A stretch of 64,000 nucleotides of DNA from Thalassobacillus sp. CUG 92003 (GCF_013618635.1 NZ_JABLSJ010000006.1:178069-242068); one strand, 5' to 3'; positions 17,024 to 26,277 are shown, counted from the stretch's first letter. Notes: generated from the letters alone by a model not told the origin. A program made the numbers and translations.

Positions 17024-17394
17024 TAAACCACCCGCCTTACGAGCGCTTCTGTACGGGAAGGAGTGATCCCGAGTTTATCCCGCTCAATTATCTTGTAAGA
17101 TACGCCGTCTTTCGTGACATTCTCGACGTCAGTTAAATCGACGGTTAGCGGAAAGGAAACGAGGTAGTCGCCCGCCTGTATTTTTACGCCGGCTATATAC
17201 TGAATGTCTTCGTCGCCTGTAGCCGCGCTCCATATAACGTCAACCTCTACAGGTTCTTCCGAATAAATCGGCTCGCCGGTTAACGGATCCTCGCCCGTTT
17301 TGACGCGTTGTACGATAGAAACCGGAGTCGTACGGTTCTGCCGGATATCTTCATGCGACGATTTCATAAATTCTAAGTCATGGTTCCTAAGCAT
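17023..17394 (-). CDS. head-tail adaptor / stopper protein
   Basis: 123 residues, beta-rich (VQRVKTGEDPLTGEPIYSEE, IQAGDYLVSFPLTVDLTDVE), matching small head-closure proteins that sit below the connector ring. It overlaps the MuF-like gene start by 8 bp. Confidence 0.7.
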   Translation of the reverse strand: MLRNHDLEFMKSSHEDIRQNRTTPVSIVQRVKTGEDPLTGEPIYSEEPVEVDVIWSAATGDEDIQYIAGVKIQAGDYLVSFPLTVDLTDVENVTKDGVSYKIIERDKLGITPSRTEALVRRVV

Positions 17395-18307
17395 TTTCCG
17401 TAGCCTCCTCAGTTAATACGTAATGAAGCGTGGCGCGGCAGTTCGGATGTGGCTGCAAAATTTTCTGCGTACCTGGCGGATAGACGCCCTTCCCCATTCC
17501 GTGTTCGTCCGCTCGAGCGTACTTGTAGCATTCATGCGTTTGGTGGTGCGAATGGCCGTCCGGATGGTCGACGATTCTCACGCCTTTTACCACGTCGGAG
17601 TTTTCCGCACCCAGCGCCGTAGCCTCCCGATATCCGGTCATTGTTTCCGTTTCGATTAGCCGGTCAATCTTCCACCGTTCGTTGTCGTACGTCTTTTTGA
17701 CCTCGCGTTGAATGTCCGTGACCTGCCGGCCTTGTAGCGCGCCTCGGCGGACGGTATTCGCAATCGAACTGCGTAAGTCTCCGGCAAACTGCCATATCCG
17801 GTCGTTTAACGTTTTACCGTCATTTCCTACGCGTTCAAATACGGAGGTACGAACATACCGCCGATACGTGTTAAGCGAAATGTTTCCGAGGGTTAATATA
17901 GAACCGGCGCCTAGAAACGCGGAGAACGACAACGCCAACTGAGCACGTAAAGCCTCCGGCGTAAACCCGAGGATGTTCGCGAGTGCAACGGCGCCCACAC
18001 CCGCAATCAACGCGGAACTAGCCGCGTACACGCCGTAATTAGCCGCCTGGTTGACCGCCTGTTGTAACGCGCGTTCCCCTTCGGTTCGTGCGTAGTTCTC
18101 CACCGATTCCAATTCCCGTATTAACGCATTGATTCGCGACTTCGATATAGTACCGTCGTTTTTCGCGTGTTCCGATAATACGTCGTTAACTTGAAGGCGA
18201 GTAGCGTAAATTACGGCGCGTGCTTCGTTGGTTATCCGAGGTAAATGTGAGCGTTCGAAGGTGCCGGCGTATTCCGCTAATTTCTCGTTTACTTTCGTTT
18301 CACTCAT
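17387..18307 (-). CDS. minor head protein, SPP1 gp7 / MuF type
   Basis: 306 residues. The C-terminal domain (about 200-300) has the MuF pattern RLIETETMTGYREATA, a His-rich loop, ECYKYARADEHG and the closing HPNCRATLHY. A hydrophobic Ala/Gly-rich segment around 90-145 could be membrane-active, as in ejection proteins. MuF genes normally follow the portal; here the gene lies among the head-tail joining genes, an unusual position. Confidence 0.8.
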   Translation of the reverse strand: MSETKVNEKLAEYAGTFERSHLPRITNEARAVIYATRLQVNDVLSEHAKNDGTISKSRINALIRELESVENYARTEGERALQQAVNQAANYGVYAASSALIAGVGAVALANILGFTPEALRAQLALSFSAFLGAGSILTLGNISLNTYRRYVRTSVFERVGNDGKTLNDRIWQFAGDLRSSIANTVRRGALQGRQVTDIQREVKKTYDNERWKIDRLIETETMTGYREATALGAENSDVVKGVRIVDHPDGHSHHQTHECYKYARADEHGMGKGVYPPGTQKILQPHPNCRATLHYVLTEEATENA

Positions 18308-18627
18308 CGTCTAACCACCGCCGCCGTTACGCTTGTAGCCGAGGAAAAGTCGACCGCTACGTTTTCTCCGAAGAGAGCGCGCGGGAACGGGCCGAGTACG
18401 GCTGTCGCACCGGCTGCAACCGACTTAACTTCGTCCTGTGTGCGCCCGTGCGAGCAAGGTACGGATAAGACCGTTACGTCGATCGAAGATGCATCATCGT
18501 TTTTGACGAAGAGATAATCGTTGTTACTGTTCGGAAATACGTTCCCTTCCGTGCCGTCAACCGAGTCGAATACGACGTCTGCTCCGCTTAATTCCGAGTC
18601 TGTAATCGTAAGTTGTGTACGTGCCAA
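18304..18627 (-). CDS. probable head fibre or decoration-like protein
   Basis: 107 residues, beta-rich (LTITDSELSGADVVFDSVDG, AAGATAVLGPFPRALFG) without membrane segments. Small beta proteins of this style occur beside connector genes in Gram-positive siphophages. No precise function can be read. It overlaps the MuF-like gene by 4 bp. Confidence 0.55.
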   Translation of the reverse strand: MARTQLTITDSELSGADVVFDSVDGTEGNVFPNSNNDYLFVKNDDASSIDVTVLSVPCSHGRTQDEVKSVAAGATAVLGPFPRALFGENVAVDFSSATSVTAAVVRR

Positions 18628-18646
18628 AGAATCACCTCCGTTTCAT

Positions 18647-19018
18647 TTACCGTCTGTCTGCGCGTTTCATGATTTTAAACGATGATCCCGAACGTTCCGA
18701 TTTCTTCTGCGCGTACTTTGTTTGTAATGTGTTCGCTAGTTTTCGGTATTGTTCAGATATCATCGATTTATCTACTTGCTCATTTCCGTCGGAAAACGAG
18801 AAGTAATACGCCGTTCTTAACGCGATTTGACCTGCTCCGTCTGCTTCGGCGTACAGCAAAATCAACGTGATATCATCGGTAAGGACGTTCTCATTAGCGG
18901 CATATCCGTGCTCGTTCATCGCCGTTAAAATCCATTCGTCTACGTCCGACGAGTCTACGTTGGGAACGTCCTTAAACCTCGTTAATAGACGCTGCGATAG
19001 TTCGGTTTTTGTCGCCAT
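18647..19018 (-). CDS. head-tail connector (adaptor) protein
   Basis: 123 residues, largely helical, with a basic C-terminus (FKIMKRADRR). The start (KTELSQRLLTRFKDVPNVDS) is typical of gp6/gp15-type adaptors that dock beneath the portal. Position after the capsid gene supports the call. Confidence 0.7.
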   Translation of the reverse strand: MATKTELSQRLLTRFKDVPNVDSSDVDEWILTAMNEHGYAANENVLTDDITLILLYAEADGAGQIALRTAYYFSFSDGNEQVDKSMISEQYRKLANTLQTKYAQKKSERSGSSFKIMKRADRR

Positions 19019-19036
19019 GATTACGTCCTCCCGAGT

Positions 19037-19252
19037 TTATTTATTTTCCGGCTTGGCTTTCGGCTTTTGTTTAGGTTGCTTCGGTTTTTCAGGCTCCGGC
19101 TTCGGTTCCGGTTTTGGCTCCGGCTTAGCAACCTTTTTCGCATAACCAATCGCCTCTAAATGCTCAGCCGACTTTTCATCGATTTCGATTGTTTCGCCAG
19201 GGCCGTGTCCATCCACATAAGCCCCGACGATTTCTACTTTATCTTTCGCCAT
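19037..19252 (-). CDS. small protein with Lys-Pro repeat tail
   Basis: 71 residues. A small folded start (VEIVGAYVDGHGPGETIEID, AEHLEAIGYAKKV) resembles short capsid-adjacent proteins. It is followed by a K-P-E-P-K-P repeat tail from about residue 42, extended and basic. Function unknown; the tail could contact DNA or neighbouring capsid subunits. Confidence 0.6.
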   Translation of the reverse strand: MAKDKVEIVGAYVDGHGPGETIEIDEKSAEHLEAIGYAKKVAKPEPKPEPKPEPEKPKQPKQKPKAKPENK

Positions 19253-19274
19253 TTATTCGTTCCTCCTTCGTTAC

Positions 19275-20291
19275 TTACGGCGTATATACGTCAGCGTGGA
19301 AAATGTAATCCGGACGCTCAACCGCAGGGAATCCGGCAGCTACAGAACGTAGGATAGATTCGATTGGCTCGTCTTTATCCTTCGCGGTTAGTACGATGCC
19401 TGGTTGGAAGTTATTTTCGACGGTTGGGCCGAATAGGAAGTTACCTACGCCTTCCGAAAGCATAACGACTCTCTCTGCTGGCATAAATTCGATTTCCTCG
19501 TTTTGACCGGAGTAAATGTCTTTAACTGTTACTTTACGCTCAGTTACGATTTGAATCGGAGGCAAGCCGAATCCGCCTAGAACTTCGTTCAGTTCCGCTT
19601 GACTTACGCGGGTAGAACCTTCCGGACGTCCTGCTTCCGTTACAATTACGTTGTTACGCAAAAGTTTCGCTTGTGCTTCGCGAGACATAAGAATAACGGA
19701 CGGTGTTTGACCGGTGGACGCTTCATACGTCTCAACCCAATCGAGCAAGTCGCCGATTACGTCGCGGGAAGTTTCGTCCCAATCAGCACCGGAAGACAAC
19801 GCGACTTTATGTTCGGCTGGAACGCCAAAGTCAACGTTTACTTTTACGCCGTTTTTGTTATACGAGAATTGACCTTTCGCGAGCGCCTCCATTTTAATTA
19901 CGTTAACACGACGGTTAAGCGCTTGAACGAGCTCAACACCGCGAATCGTTAGACGGTCAACCATCGATTGTCTTTCCGCGTCGTTACGTGCTTGGTTAAG
20001 GTGTAATAGCTCCTCTTCGGTCGCGATGTATTTCAGACCCATTTTCGCGATTTCGCCCATTTTAGAAGCAACCGCGTCACGGTCAACAACGGGAGGTTCG
20101 GAACCATAGCCGATCATCGCACCGATGTATTTGTTCTCCTTAATGATGTCGTAAGCGAACGTGTTAGAGAAGATTTGGTCGTTTGGTAAAAAGCGATCTC
20201 CTAGCGTTGGTACTGCGTCCTGTACTGTTTCGTCCACCAATCCACGTAGTGCCGGTTCTTGAAACTCTTTGAAATGTTGTATGCCTGCCAT
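19275..20291 (-). CDS. major capsid protein, lambda gpE type
   Basis: 338 residues. HK97-fold features of the Phage_cap_E family are visible: an N-terminal LGDRFLPNDQIFSNTFAYDI, a long central helix with MVDRLTIRGVELVQALNRRV, and a late VERPDYIFHADVYTP. It builds the icosahedral shell and is preceded by decoration and scaffold genes. The family and length fit closely. Confidence 0.9.
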   Translation of the reverse strand: MAGIQHFKEFQEPALRGLVDETVQDAVPTLGDRFLPNDQIFSNTFAYDIIKENKYIGAMIGYGSEPPVVDRDAVASKMGEIAKMGLKYIATEEELLHLNQARNDAERQSMVDRLTIRGVELVQALNRRVNVIKMEALAKGQFSYNKNGVKVNVDFGVPAEHKVALSSGADWDETSRDVIGDLLDWVETYEASTGQTPSVILMSREAQAKLLRNNVIVTEAGRPEGSTRVSQAELNEVLGGFGLPPIQIVTERKVTVKDIYSGQNEEIEFMPAERVVMLSEGVGNFLFGPTVENNFQPGIVLTAKDKDEPIESILRSVAAGFPAVERPDYIFHADVYTP

Positions 20292-20348
20292 TATAAATTC
20301 CTCCTAGTAATTTTTCGTTTTTAAATATTTGTGGCTGAATGCAATTAA

Positions 20349-20735
20349 TTAAATGTGTTTTACATATCTGATGCGATCTTTTGTCTCGGTCTTGAAAGCG
20401 TCTGTCACGTTCGAAGGTAGTTTAGCGTCGTAAACTGAACCGCGGAAAATAACCTCGCCTACAACTACGTCGTTTGTTCCGTCTACTTCTACGTCAATGT
20501 TCAAAATCGTAAATTCGTCGTAACCGCTCGGTACAGCGCCGGTGTCGTCTGCGTACTCCTCGAATTTTCCGGAAGTTGTATTACGCATAATTGCCGTACC
20601 TACTTCCAATGTTTTAGCGCCAATTGTTGCGGCGTCTAAGGTCGCGCCTGCCTCGATGAATTGTAAGTGTTCAGACGCAAGGATGTTCTTTCCGCCTTTG
20701 AATGATGTTTGGCTAGTTTGTAGAGTGTAAGCCAT
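20349..20735 (-). CDS. head decoration protein (gpD-like)
   Basis: 128 residues, beta-rich (IEAGATLDAATIGAKTLEVG, YDEFTILNIDVEVDGTNDVV). Size and location between scaffold and capsid genes match lambda-gpD-type trimers that stabilise the shell. Confidence 0.78.
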   Translation of the reverse strand: MAYTLQTSQTSFKGGKNILASEHLQFIEAGATLDAATIGAKTLEVGTAIMRNTTSGKFEEYADDTGAVPSGYDEFTILNIDVEVDGTNDVVVGEVIFRGSVYDAKLPSNVTDAFKTETKDRIRYVKHI

Positions 20736-20747
20736 TTAAAATTCCTC

Positions 20748-21368
20748 CTAGTTTTTATTATTTTGCGAGCCTTTGATCTTTCCGCTCGCTTTTAAACGTT
20801 GATAAAGCGACTTGCCCTCGTCTTGCAAATCGGTCGGCTCCGGCTTCGGTTTACTGCCGTTGCCTGCGTTAGGATCTGCGTAATTTTTCTTCGGTGGAAT
20901 GTCTTGTTTAAGCTGATCCAACGCCGATTTCAATTCCTCGTCTGTATCCCCGTCGAGATACTTTCGGTACCTTTCCGCCTGTTCTTCGCTGTAGCCGGCC
21001 TTTGCGAGCATAGCGTCCTTTTTCGCGTTGAGTGATTCCGCTTTGAAAGCGTCCAACTCTTCGCGGTATCTATCCGCCAGCTCCTTGTACTGTTCTTGCT
21101 CCTCGAGCTTTTTGCGCTCCGCCTCATCGCGCTCTTTCTGGATAGCCTCGTCGCGTTTCTTACGTTCGCGTTCGAGCCTTTTCCGAATCTGTTCGTCTAA
21201 CTCCGCCTGTGTGAATCGTTTTTCTTCGCCTTCGGTTGCTTCCGTTTCTTCTTCGGTATTATTTTCCGACTCCTCAGTCGTAGGTGGTGTTTCGGAAGAC
21301 TCCGGGTTAGTTTCCTCGCCTTTTTCGGCGAAATGTTGCAGGTTTAGTCGTAGTAATTTCGTATCCAT
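20748..21368 (-). CDS. capsid scaffolding protein
   Basis: 206 residues, very acidic and helical with a long coiled coil (ELDEQIRKRLERERKKRDEA onward) and a basic C-terminal end (KASGKIKGSQNNKN) that would dock on the capsid. This matches DUF4355/GP20-type scaffolds. It lies directly before the decoration and capsid genes. Confidence 0.85.
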   Translation of the reverse strand: MDTKLLRLNLQHFAEKGEETNPESSETPPTTEESENNTEEETEATEGEEKRFTQAELDEQIRKRLERERKKRDEAIQKERDEAERKKLEEQEQYKELADRYREELDAFKAESLNAKKDAMLAKAGYSEEQAERYRKYLDGDTDEELKSALDQLKQDIPPKKNYADPNAGNGSKPKPEPTDLQDEGKSLYQRLKASGKIKGSQNNKN

Positions 21369-21438
21369 AATAAAACTCCTTCCGCTTTTTAAGCGTGTAA
21401 TATCTCCGGAAGTTTAACGCCGTTCCGTAAGGCAATTT

Positions 21439-23142
21439 TTACGCGGTTTGGACTATCCCGTCACCTTTACACGTATTACAAGTAACTTCTCTACCTTGGT
21501 TGTCACTATATACGGTTCCGGATCCTCCACACTCTGGGCAGATTTTCTCTTGTTCGGTTGTTTCGCTAGAGGATCCGCTCGTCTTTGACGGACTGCCGCC
21601 TTGATTTCCGTAAGGATCGCCACTAGCTCGATCTTGCATGCGCTCCTGTTCGATTTCTGCTTTCTTCGCTTGTACATTATCTACACCTGCGCGTTGCATT
21701 CCTCCGGCTTGAGATTCTAATCCCATTCCGATTTCTTCGCCTAACAACTCGACGAGTTCTTTACGGTTATCCGGCAATGGAAGTACGAATTTCATTTCGT
21801 TTGTATAATCGGTTATACTCGAAACTTCCGTCTTGTCATACGCAAAGTTGTTCTCGGCAGTTCGCGCTTGGAGATAACGGACTGATTTTTCGTGGAGCTC
21901 CGAAAGCTGATAGCCCCAAACGTGCCAATGTTCTTCGGTGTCCGTGATGATGTCGTGGAAAAGGACTTGTAATGCCTCACCGTTTAGTCCACCGAAGTTC
22001 AACTCCTGTGGTACAATTTGTGGTAAGCCGGAGACCTCATGCATTGCGCCTTTCACTCGCGCGTATTGGTCTTTAAATGCGTCCTTCCAACGGAAACTCG
22101 ATTCGACCTTTTTAATATCCGGTGATTGTCCTTCGTAATTTCCAGTCGCTTCAAGTACGGAGCCTGGCGCAACCTCCATTTTGTCGGCGGTTCCTTCCGG
22201 CGCGTTTAGTACGGCGGTCATCGAAAACATTTCGAATTTCATCGAGTCGATTGCGTCCTCGTTCATCTGGTTAAGAACGTCGTTTTGTTCGCGTAAATCT
22301 GAAATCTCGCCTTCGCCGGTTTCTTCGCCTAATAGATCGTTCACCGGAAAAGTAACAACCGGAATAAAATCGATGCCCATCGGAGAATACGGCGTGATTT
22401 CCTCGAGTAATTCGAGGTCATCCTGGCGGTATACGCCTTCTTCGAGGTAACACCCGCCGTCTTCTTCGATGCGAAACGTCTGCTTCTGAATAGCGCGGAT
22501 TTCTTCGCCGTCTGGCGCTTCGACGATTTTCTGCCGGACGAAATGAGCCGCGATTAAGTCCTCGAAATCATCGTCGGAGAAAACCGGGATGAACTCGGTG
22601 TCAGGGCGCCAAATCCAACGTAATTTCCCTGTCCGCTGATTAAATACGATCTTACATACGACTCTATCCGCGATTAACCGGTCACGCGCCGCTTGTATCA
22701 ATTTCGAGCGCATCTTGTTTTCGTCCCATAACCGATAAAGCAACCGTTCGTAAGCGTCCGCCTGGTTATCTACGCGTTTTTGTTCGGGAGACGGCGTGTA
22801 ACCTTCGGCCAACCTCGCCTCCTGCGAATCAACGTCTTTACGCGGAACCTGGATGCCGTGTTTTCCGCCCATCTGCCAACGTGCTTTACGGTCGATAATC
22901 GCCTTGAAATAATTCGTTGCATAACGCGTTGGGTCGTAATCTAATCCGGCGGGACGTTCTAACTCCGTCGCTTTAACGAGTCGGCCGGTTTTCGGGTCGA
23001 CGTGCTGCTTACCGTCGTAATATTCGTAGTTTTCGAATTGCGTCCGGAGCCTTTCGCGTGTTTCCGAGCCTAGCGATTGATCGAAGGCGTCGAATAGAAG
23101 GTCGTCCATCGTCTCCGGTGCTAGTAAATTGTAATCAGCCAT
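21439..23142 (-). CDS. portal protein, SPP1 gp6 type, with DnaJ-like zinc motif
   Basis: 567 residues. Residues 30-470 match the SPP1-type portal (ETRERLRTQFENYEYYDGKQ, FIPVFSDDDFEDLIAAHFVR, LNFGGLNGEALQVLFHDI), the dodecameric DNA gate. The C-terminus adds a CPECGGSGTVY...CNTCKGDGIV pair, two CxxCxGxG motifs as in the DnaJ zinc-binding domain. That extension is unusual for a portal; function unknown. Confidence 0.9.
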   Translation of the reverse strand: MADYNLLAPETMDDLLFDAFDQSLGSETRERLRTQFENYEYYDGKQHVDPKTGRLVKATELERPAGLDYDPTRYATNYFKAIIDRKARWQMGGKHGIQVPRKDVDSQEARLAEGYTPSPEQKRVDNQADAYERLLYRLWDENKMRSKLIQAARDRLIADRVVCKIVFNQRTGKLRWIWRPDTEFIPVFSDDDFEDLIAAHFVRQKIVEAPDGEEIRAIQKQTFRIEEDGGCYLEEGVYRQDDLELLEEITPYSPMGIDFIPVVTFPVNDLLGEETGEGEISDLREQNDVLNQMNEDAIDSMKFEMFSMTAVLNAPEGTADKMEVAPGSVLEATGNYEGQSPDIKKVESSFRWKDAFKDQYARVKGAMHEVSGLPQIVPQELNFGGLNGEALQVLFHDIITDTEEHWHVWGYQLSELHEKSVRYLQARTAENNFAYDKTEVSSITDYTNEMKFVLPLPDNRKELVELLGEEIGMGLESQAGGMQRAGVDNVQAKKAEIEQERMQDRASGDPYGNQGGSPSKTSGSSSETTEQEKICPECGGSGTVYSDNQGREVTCNTCKGDGIVQTA

Positions 23143-23206
23143 GTATTTCGTGAATCTCGCGATTATGATCGCCTCCTTTCGTGAGTTTGGTTGCTACCGC
23201 CGCTTG

Positions 23207-24973
23207 CTACCGCATTCTCTTACGTGACATCCGGACAACGGCGTCGTTTGCCTTGCTCGCGGAAACGGCCATTTCCACCGCGTCAATTACGTCGTCATGC
23301 GCGCCTTGTCCGTACCGCTCGAATTGCTCGAGCATTAAGTGATGTTTGCGGGAAAAGCGAATAGCCCCGGACTCTATCCGAGGTAACATCGTTTCTATAC
23401 GTAGCTCTTTCCGCGAGCGTTGATGGACTTTCTTTACGCGTGTATGAGCCGGATAACCTTCCGCCGTTAGCCGCGTTTTGAGCGTTTCGACGAAAAACTC
23501 TTGCGCTGCTTGCGCTTCTGCCGCGATTATGTCCGGTTGATATTCGAGAACCTTTTCGACTATATCGTCGATGAATTTGTCGGGGAGTACCCGTTCACCG
23601 TACGTATCAATTACGTTATCGATATCCTTTTCGCGATGGTGTGCGTTAATTGCGATAGCGGAGTAATCACCGCGTTCTTTACCGAGCGCAAAGTCGATAC
23701 CCATCGAGAATAAATAACCCGCGTGAGTAAAGTCGGATTTCGTTTGGTGTTCGTCCCAGTACGTAAAGTGCTCCGGATTAAAGATCATCGATTCCTCGTC
23801 GACCGGATTATTCATATACTCCGTGTTAAACGCTTTAGATCCGTTATCCCATTTCCACTCCATAAGCTCGAGAATCGGCTTTACTTCCGGCCACAAAACC
23901 TTAACGCCTTTTAACATTTCGTCCTCATTTTCGTGATAGAATTGCTCGGCGTCTTGCTTTCGGTTTTTGTTGTCGCGGTCGATGTAAATTTCTCGGCATT
24001 GTTCCCATAAGTCCGTTCGTACTGGGTGCTCAATAATAGCTTTATAAATTCGTGACTCGAAATCTGAACGGTGGTGTAGAACCTGCATTAACAACGCTTC
24101 CCAATGAACTGTCGTACCCATGTAGACGAACGCGGTCTTTTTACCTTTCGGATCGCCTAACGGCATAACCGTTTGCGAAAACCAATCCTTTAGTTTCGCC
24201 CGTTGTTCCGGCGTACTTGCGTTTCCTCCTGGGCGGGCGTCTTCTAAGTCGTCCATGACTATAAGCGAAGGTCGTGAGCCGTTCCAGTTTCGTCCACGCA
24301 ACGCCTGCCCGGTTGAAGCCGCCTCAACTAACGAAAGTTGCCGGCGTTTTTCTCCGGTGGAATCGAGGTGCCACGCGATAAATGACTCGGAGTTGTCTTG
24401 TATGTTCGATTGATCTTTCGGTGACAACAACGGCCCGAAGTCTGCGCGTAGTTTCTCGTTAAACTTCATCTGATTACGGATCCATTCCATGTTACCTTTC
24501 GAGACGTTCGGCGTTTCCGAGATAATGATGATGTACTTGCGGAGCCGGTAAACGACCTGGTGTACCGGAAAGTTTTTCGATAAGTACGTTGATTTCGCGT
24601 GCGAACGCGGAGCAGCAACCGCAACCTTCGCGTTTACTTTTTCCGTGGAAACCTCGTTCATAATCCCCGCTATTTCTTCGTGAAAGCCGGGCGCTTCCGA
24701 TTTATCCTCGATGTCAAAGCCGTCCCAGTTACCTTCATTTCCGGGGTTTCGTGATTCCGAGAAATATTCGATGGCAAACTCGAGCTGGTCGTCCTTGCAG
24801 CGTTCAACCCGTTCGAGCTTCGACCAAACGAGGAAATTTTCCTGCGCTTCGGGCGGCCAATCGCTCGGGTCTGCGCCGTATTCTACTTCGTAGGTTTCGA
24901 TGAGTTCCGTGTATAAAGCGAGCATTTCTTTGCGTTCTTCGTCGTATAGCCAACGTTGGTCAACCCAAGCGAT
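23207..24973 (-). CDS. terL: terminase large subunit
   Basis: About 588 residues. The packaging ATPase has a Walker A-like segment AAPRSHAKSTYLS (about residue 125) and Walker B LIVMDDLED (about 240). The nuclease has GIDFALGKERGDYSA (about 430) and DDVIDAVEMAVS near the end. The SD GGAGGTGG places the start at ATC 24973 (IAWVDQRW); the only alternatives are a GTG inside the SD and an upstream TTG without SD. It is separated from the probable small subunit by an opposite-strand recombinase gene. Confidence 0.9.
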   Translation of the reverse strand: MAWVDQRWLYDEERKEMLALYTELIETYEVEYGADPSDWPPEAQENFLVWSKLERVERCKDDQLEFAIEYFSESRNPGNEGNWDGFDIEDKSEAPGFHEEIAGIMNEVSTEKVNAKVAVAAPRSHAKSTYLSKNFPVHQVVYRLRKYIIIISETPNVSKGNMEWIRNQMKFNEKLRADFGPLLSPKDQSNIQDNSESFIAWHLDSTGEKRRQLSLVEAASTGQALRGRNWNGSRPSLIVMDDLEDARPGGNASTPEQRAKLKDWFSQTVMPLGDPKGKKTAFVYMGTTVHWEALLMQVLHHRSDFESRIYKAIIEHPVRTDLWEQCREIYIDRDNKNRKQDAEQFYHENEDEMLKGVKVLWPEVKPILELMEWKWDNGSKAFNTEYMNNPVDEESMIFNPEHFTYWDEHQTKSDFTHAGYLFSMGIDFALGKERGDYSAIAINAHHREKDIDNVIDTYGERVLPDKFIDDIVEKVLEYQPDIIAAEAQAAQEFFVETLKTRLTAEGYPAHTRVKKVHQRSRKELRIETMLPRIESGAIRFSRKHHLMLEQFERYGQGAHDDVIDAVEMAVSASKANDAVVRMSRKRMR

Positions 24974-25008
24974 CGTAACCACCTCCGTTTCTTTCGTTGA
25001 TATTTCGC

Positions 25009-25037
25009 TTGACTTTCGGCTCTCCCCGTTATATACT
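25009..25037 (+). promoter_or_regulatory. strong sigma-A promoter of the orphan recombinase
   Basis: TTGACT (25009-25014), 17-bp spacer, TATACT (25032-25037). The 19 bases 25001-25019 recur exactly at 30816-30834 in the promoter of the only other plus-strand gene of the late half. Confidence 0.85.
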
Positions 25038-25071
25038 GAATGCAACACAAATTACGAGGGAGTTGTTTTCC

Positions 25072-25611
25072 GTGAATATCGTAGAACCCATACGTGACAC
25101 CGCCGATATTGAGCGCATGAAAAAAGAGCTAACACCCGGAAGAGATCGGTTACTCTTCATCATCGGCATTAACTCGGGACTCCGGATTTCCGACGTCCTA
25201 CCACTACGCGTAAAAGATGTCCGCGACCAAAAAGCGATTACCGTCCGCGAAGGTAAAACGGGGAAAACCCGGACGTTCGCGCTTAACCAGGCGATTCAAA
25301 CCGCTGTTAGCGAAAACATTCCGGCGGATGAGCCGGACGATAACCTCCTTTTTCCGTCGCGTAAAGGAAACAAGCCGATTACACGGACGACTGCTTGGCG
25401 GATTCTGAATACCGCGGCCGAACGAGCCGGCGTAGAAAAGATCGGGACACATTCACTTCGAAAAACGATGGGATATCACGCGTACCAAAACGGCGTCGAC
25501 CTTACGGTTATTCAAGCGATCCTTAATCACGCCAGTCAACGCGAAACTTTGCGGTATATCGGCATCGTCCAAGACGACATCGACAACGTATTCAACGCGA
25601 TTAACCTGTAG
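25072..25611 (+). CDS. tyrosine recombinase, catalytic domain only
   Basis: 179 residues from GTG 25072 behind GAGGGAG. It contains the complete catalytic set: Arg in SGLRISD, Lys in GKTGKTRT, HSLRKT (H-x-x-R), His in LNHASQ and Tyr in LRYIGI. The N-terminal SAM-like core-binding domain of ordinary integrases is missing. It is transcribed against the terminase operon from its own promoter. It may resolve genome dimers or act near the packaging region; the true integrase is at the right end. Confidence 0.88.
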   Translation: MNIVEPIRDTADIERMKKELTPGRDRLLFIIGINSGLRISDVLPLRVKDVRDQKAITVREGKTGKTRTFALNQAIQTAVSENIPADEPDDNLLFPSRKGNKPITRTTAWRILNTAAERAGVEKIGTHSLRKTMGYHAYQNGVDLTVIQAILNHASQRETLRYIGIVQDDIDNVFNAINL

Positions 25612-25636
25612 CTTCGCCCGGACTACGTCCAGCTTA

Positions 25637-25675
25637 CGTCACATTTCCGTTTTAAAGCGGGCGTGTGGCGTTTTT
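25637..25675 (+). terminator. intrinsic terminator of the orphan recombinase
   Basis: CGTCACA (25637-25643) pairs with TGTGGCG (25664-25670, one G-T pair), followed by TTTTT. A small inner CCG/CGG helix is possible. Confidence 0.65.
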
Positions 25676-26277
25676 GTTCGTTTAGAGGGCGTAAGTACCC
25701 GATAGGCTACAAAACGGCTTAGAGGCGTTAATTTTGCGGGAATACTACGTGATTACATCGTCAGGGTTCCGTCGGCTACGGGAGTTGCGTATAATGTGCG
25801 TATCAGGTACGTTGAGAGGACGGAGGTCAAAGCGAAAATTTGATTCGCGGATTTTAGAGTCGCCCGGCGGCGGCCCGGCGGTTTCGACCCGCCCCCGCCC
25901 TTTTTCGTCCGACCGTATACGCATGCAATACTCCGCATAAGCGACTCTCTATGAGTGTGTTGCATTCACCGCAAGATCCCCGTCATATCAACGCGTAATT
26001 CCTCCGTAAAATCCTCCGCATAATATGCAGGGGAATAATCCGCGCTATGACAGCGTTATTCCTCCGCAAATCCTGCATAAAATTCCGTATAAACGCCACG
26101 CCAAATCCGCCAAAGTGTTCGGGAGGGCGCGCGTCTAGTGGGCGTTGCTGATAAATCCGGTCAACACACGTCACTACCGCTTGCTACGGCGTACACTATA
26201 TCCGTAACATATCCGCTTTCCTTCCTATTATATGTGCGCCATATATCACGTATAAGCGGTACTTCGTATTCCGCTAC
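25676..26277. other. 600-bp gene-free region, candidate packaging site (cos or pac)
   Basis: No convincing gene on either strand. It holds a GC-rich block (25860-25910, CCCGGCGGCGGCCCGGCGG then CGCCCCCGCCC) and a pair of imperfect repeats of ATTCCTCCGYAAAATCCT...GCATAA (about 25998-26030 and 26064-26092). A GCATAATATGC palindrome and a CGCTATGACAGCG hairpin lie between them. It sits between probable terS and the terL side, where packaging signals commonly lie. Function is inferred. Confidence 0.45.

Noticed and set aside
24997..25071. Upstream ATG for the orphan recombinase
   Set aside because: It lies within the promoter, before the -10 element, so it cannot be on the transcript; GTG 25072 has a good SD.
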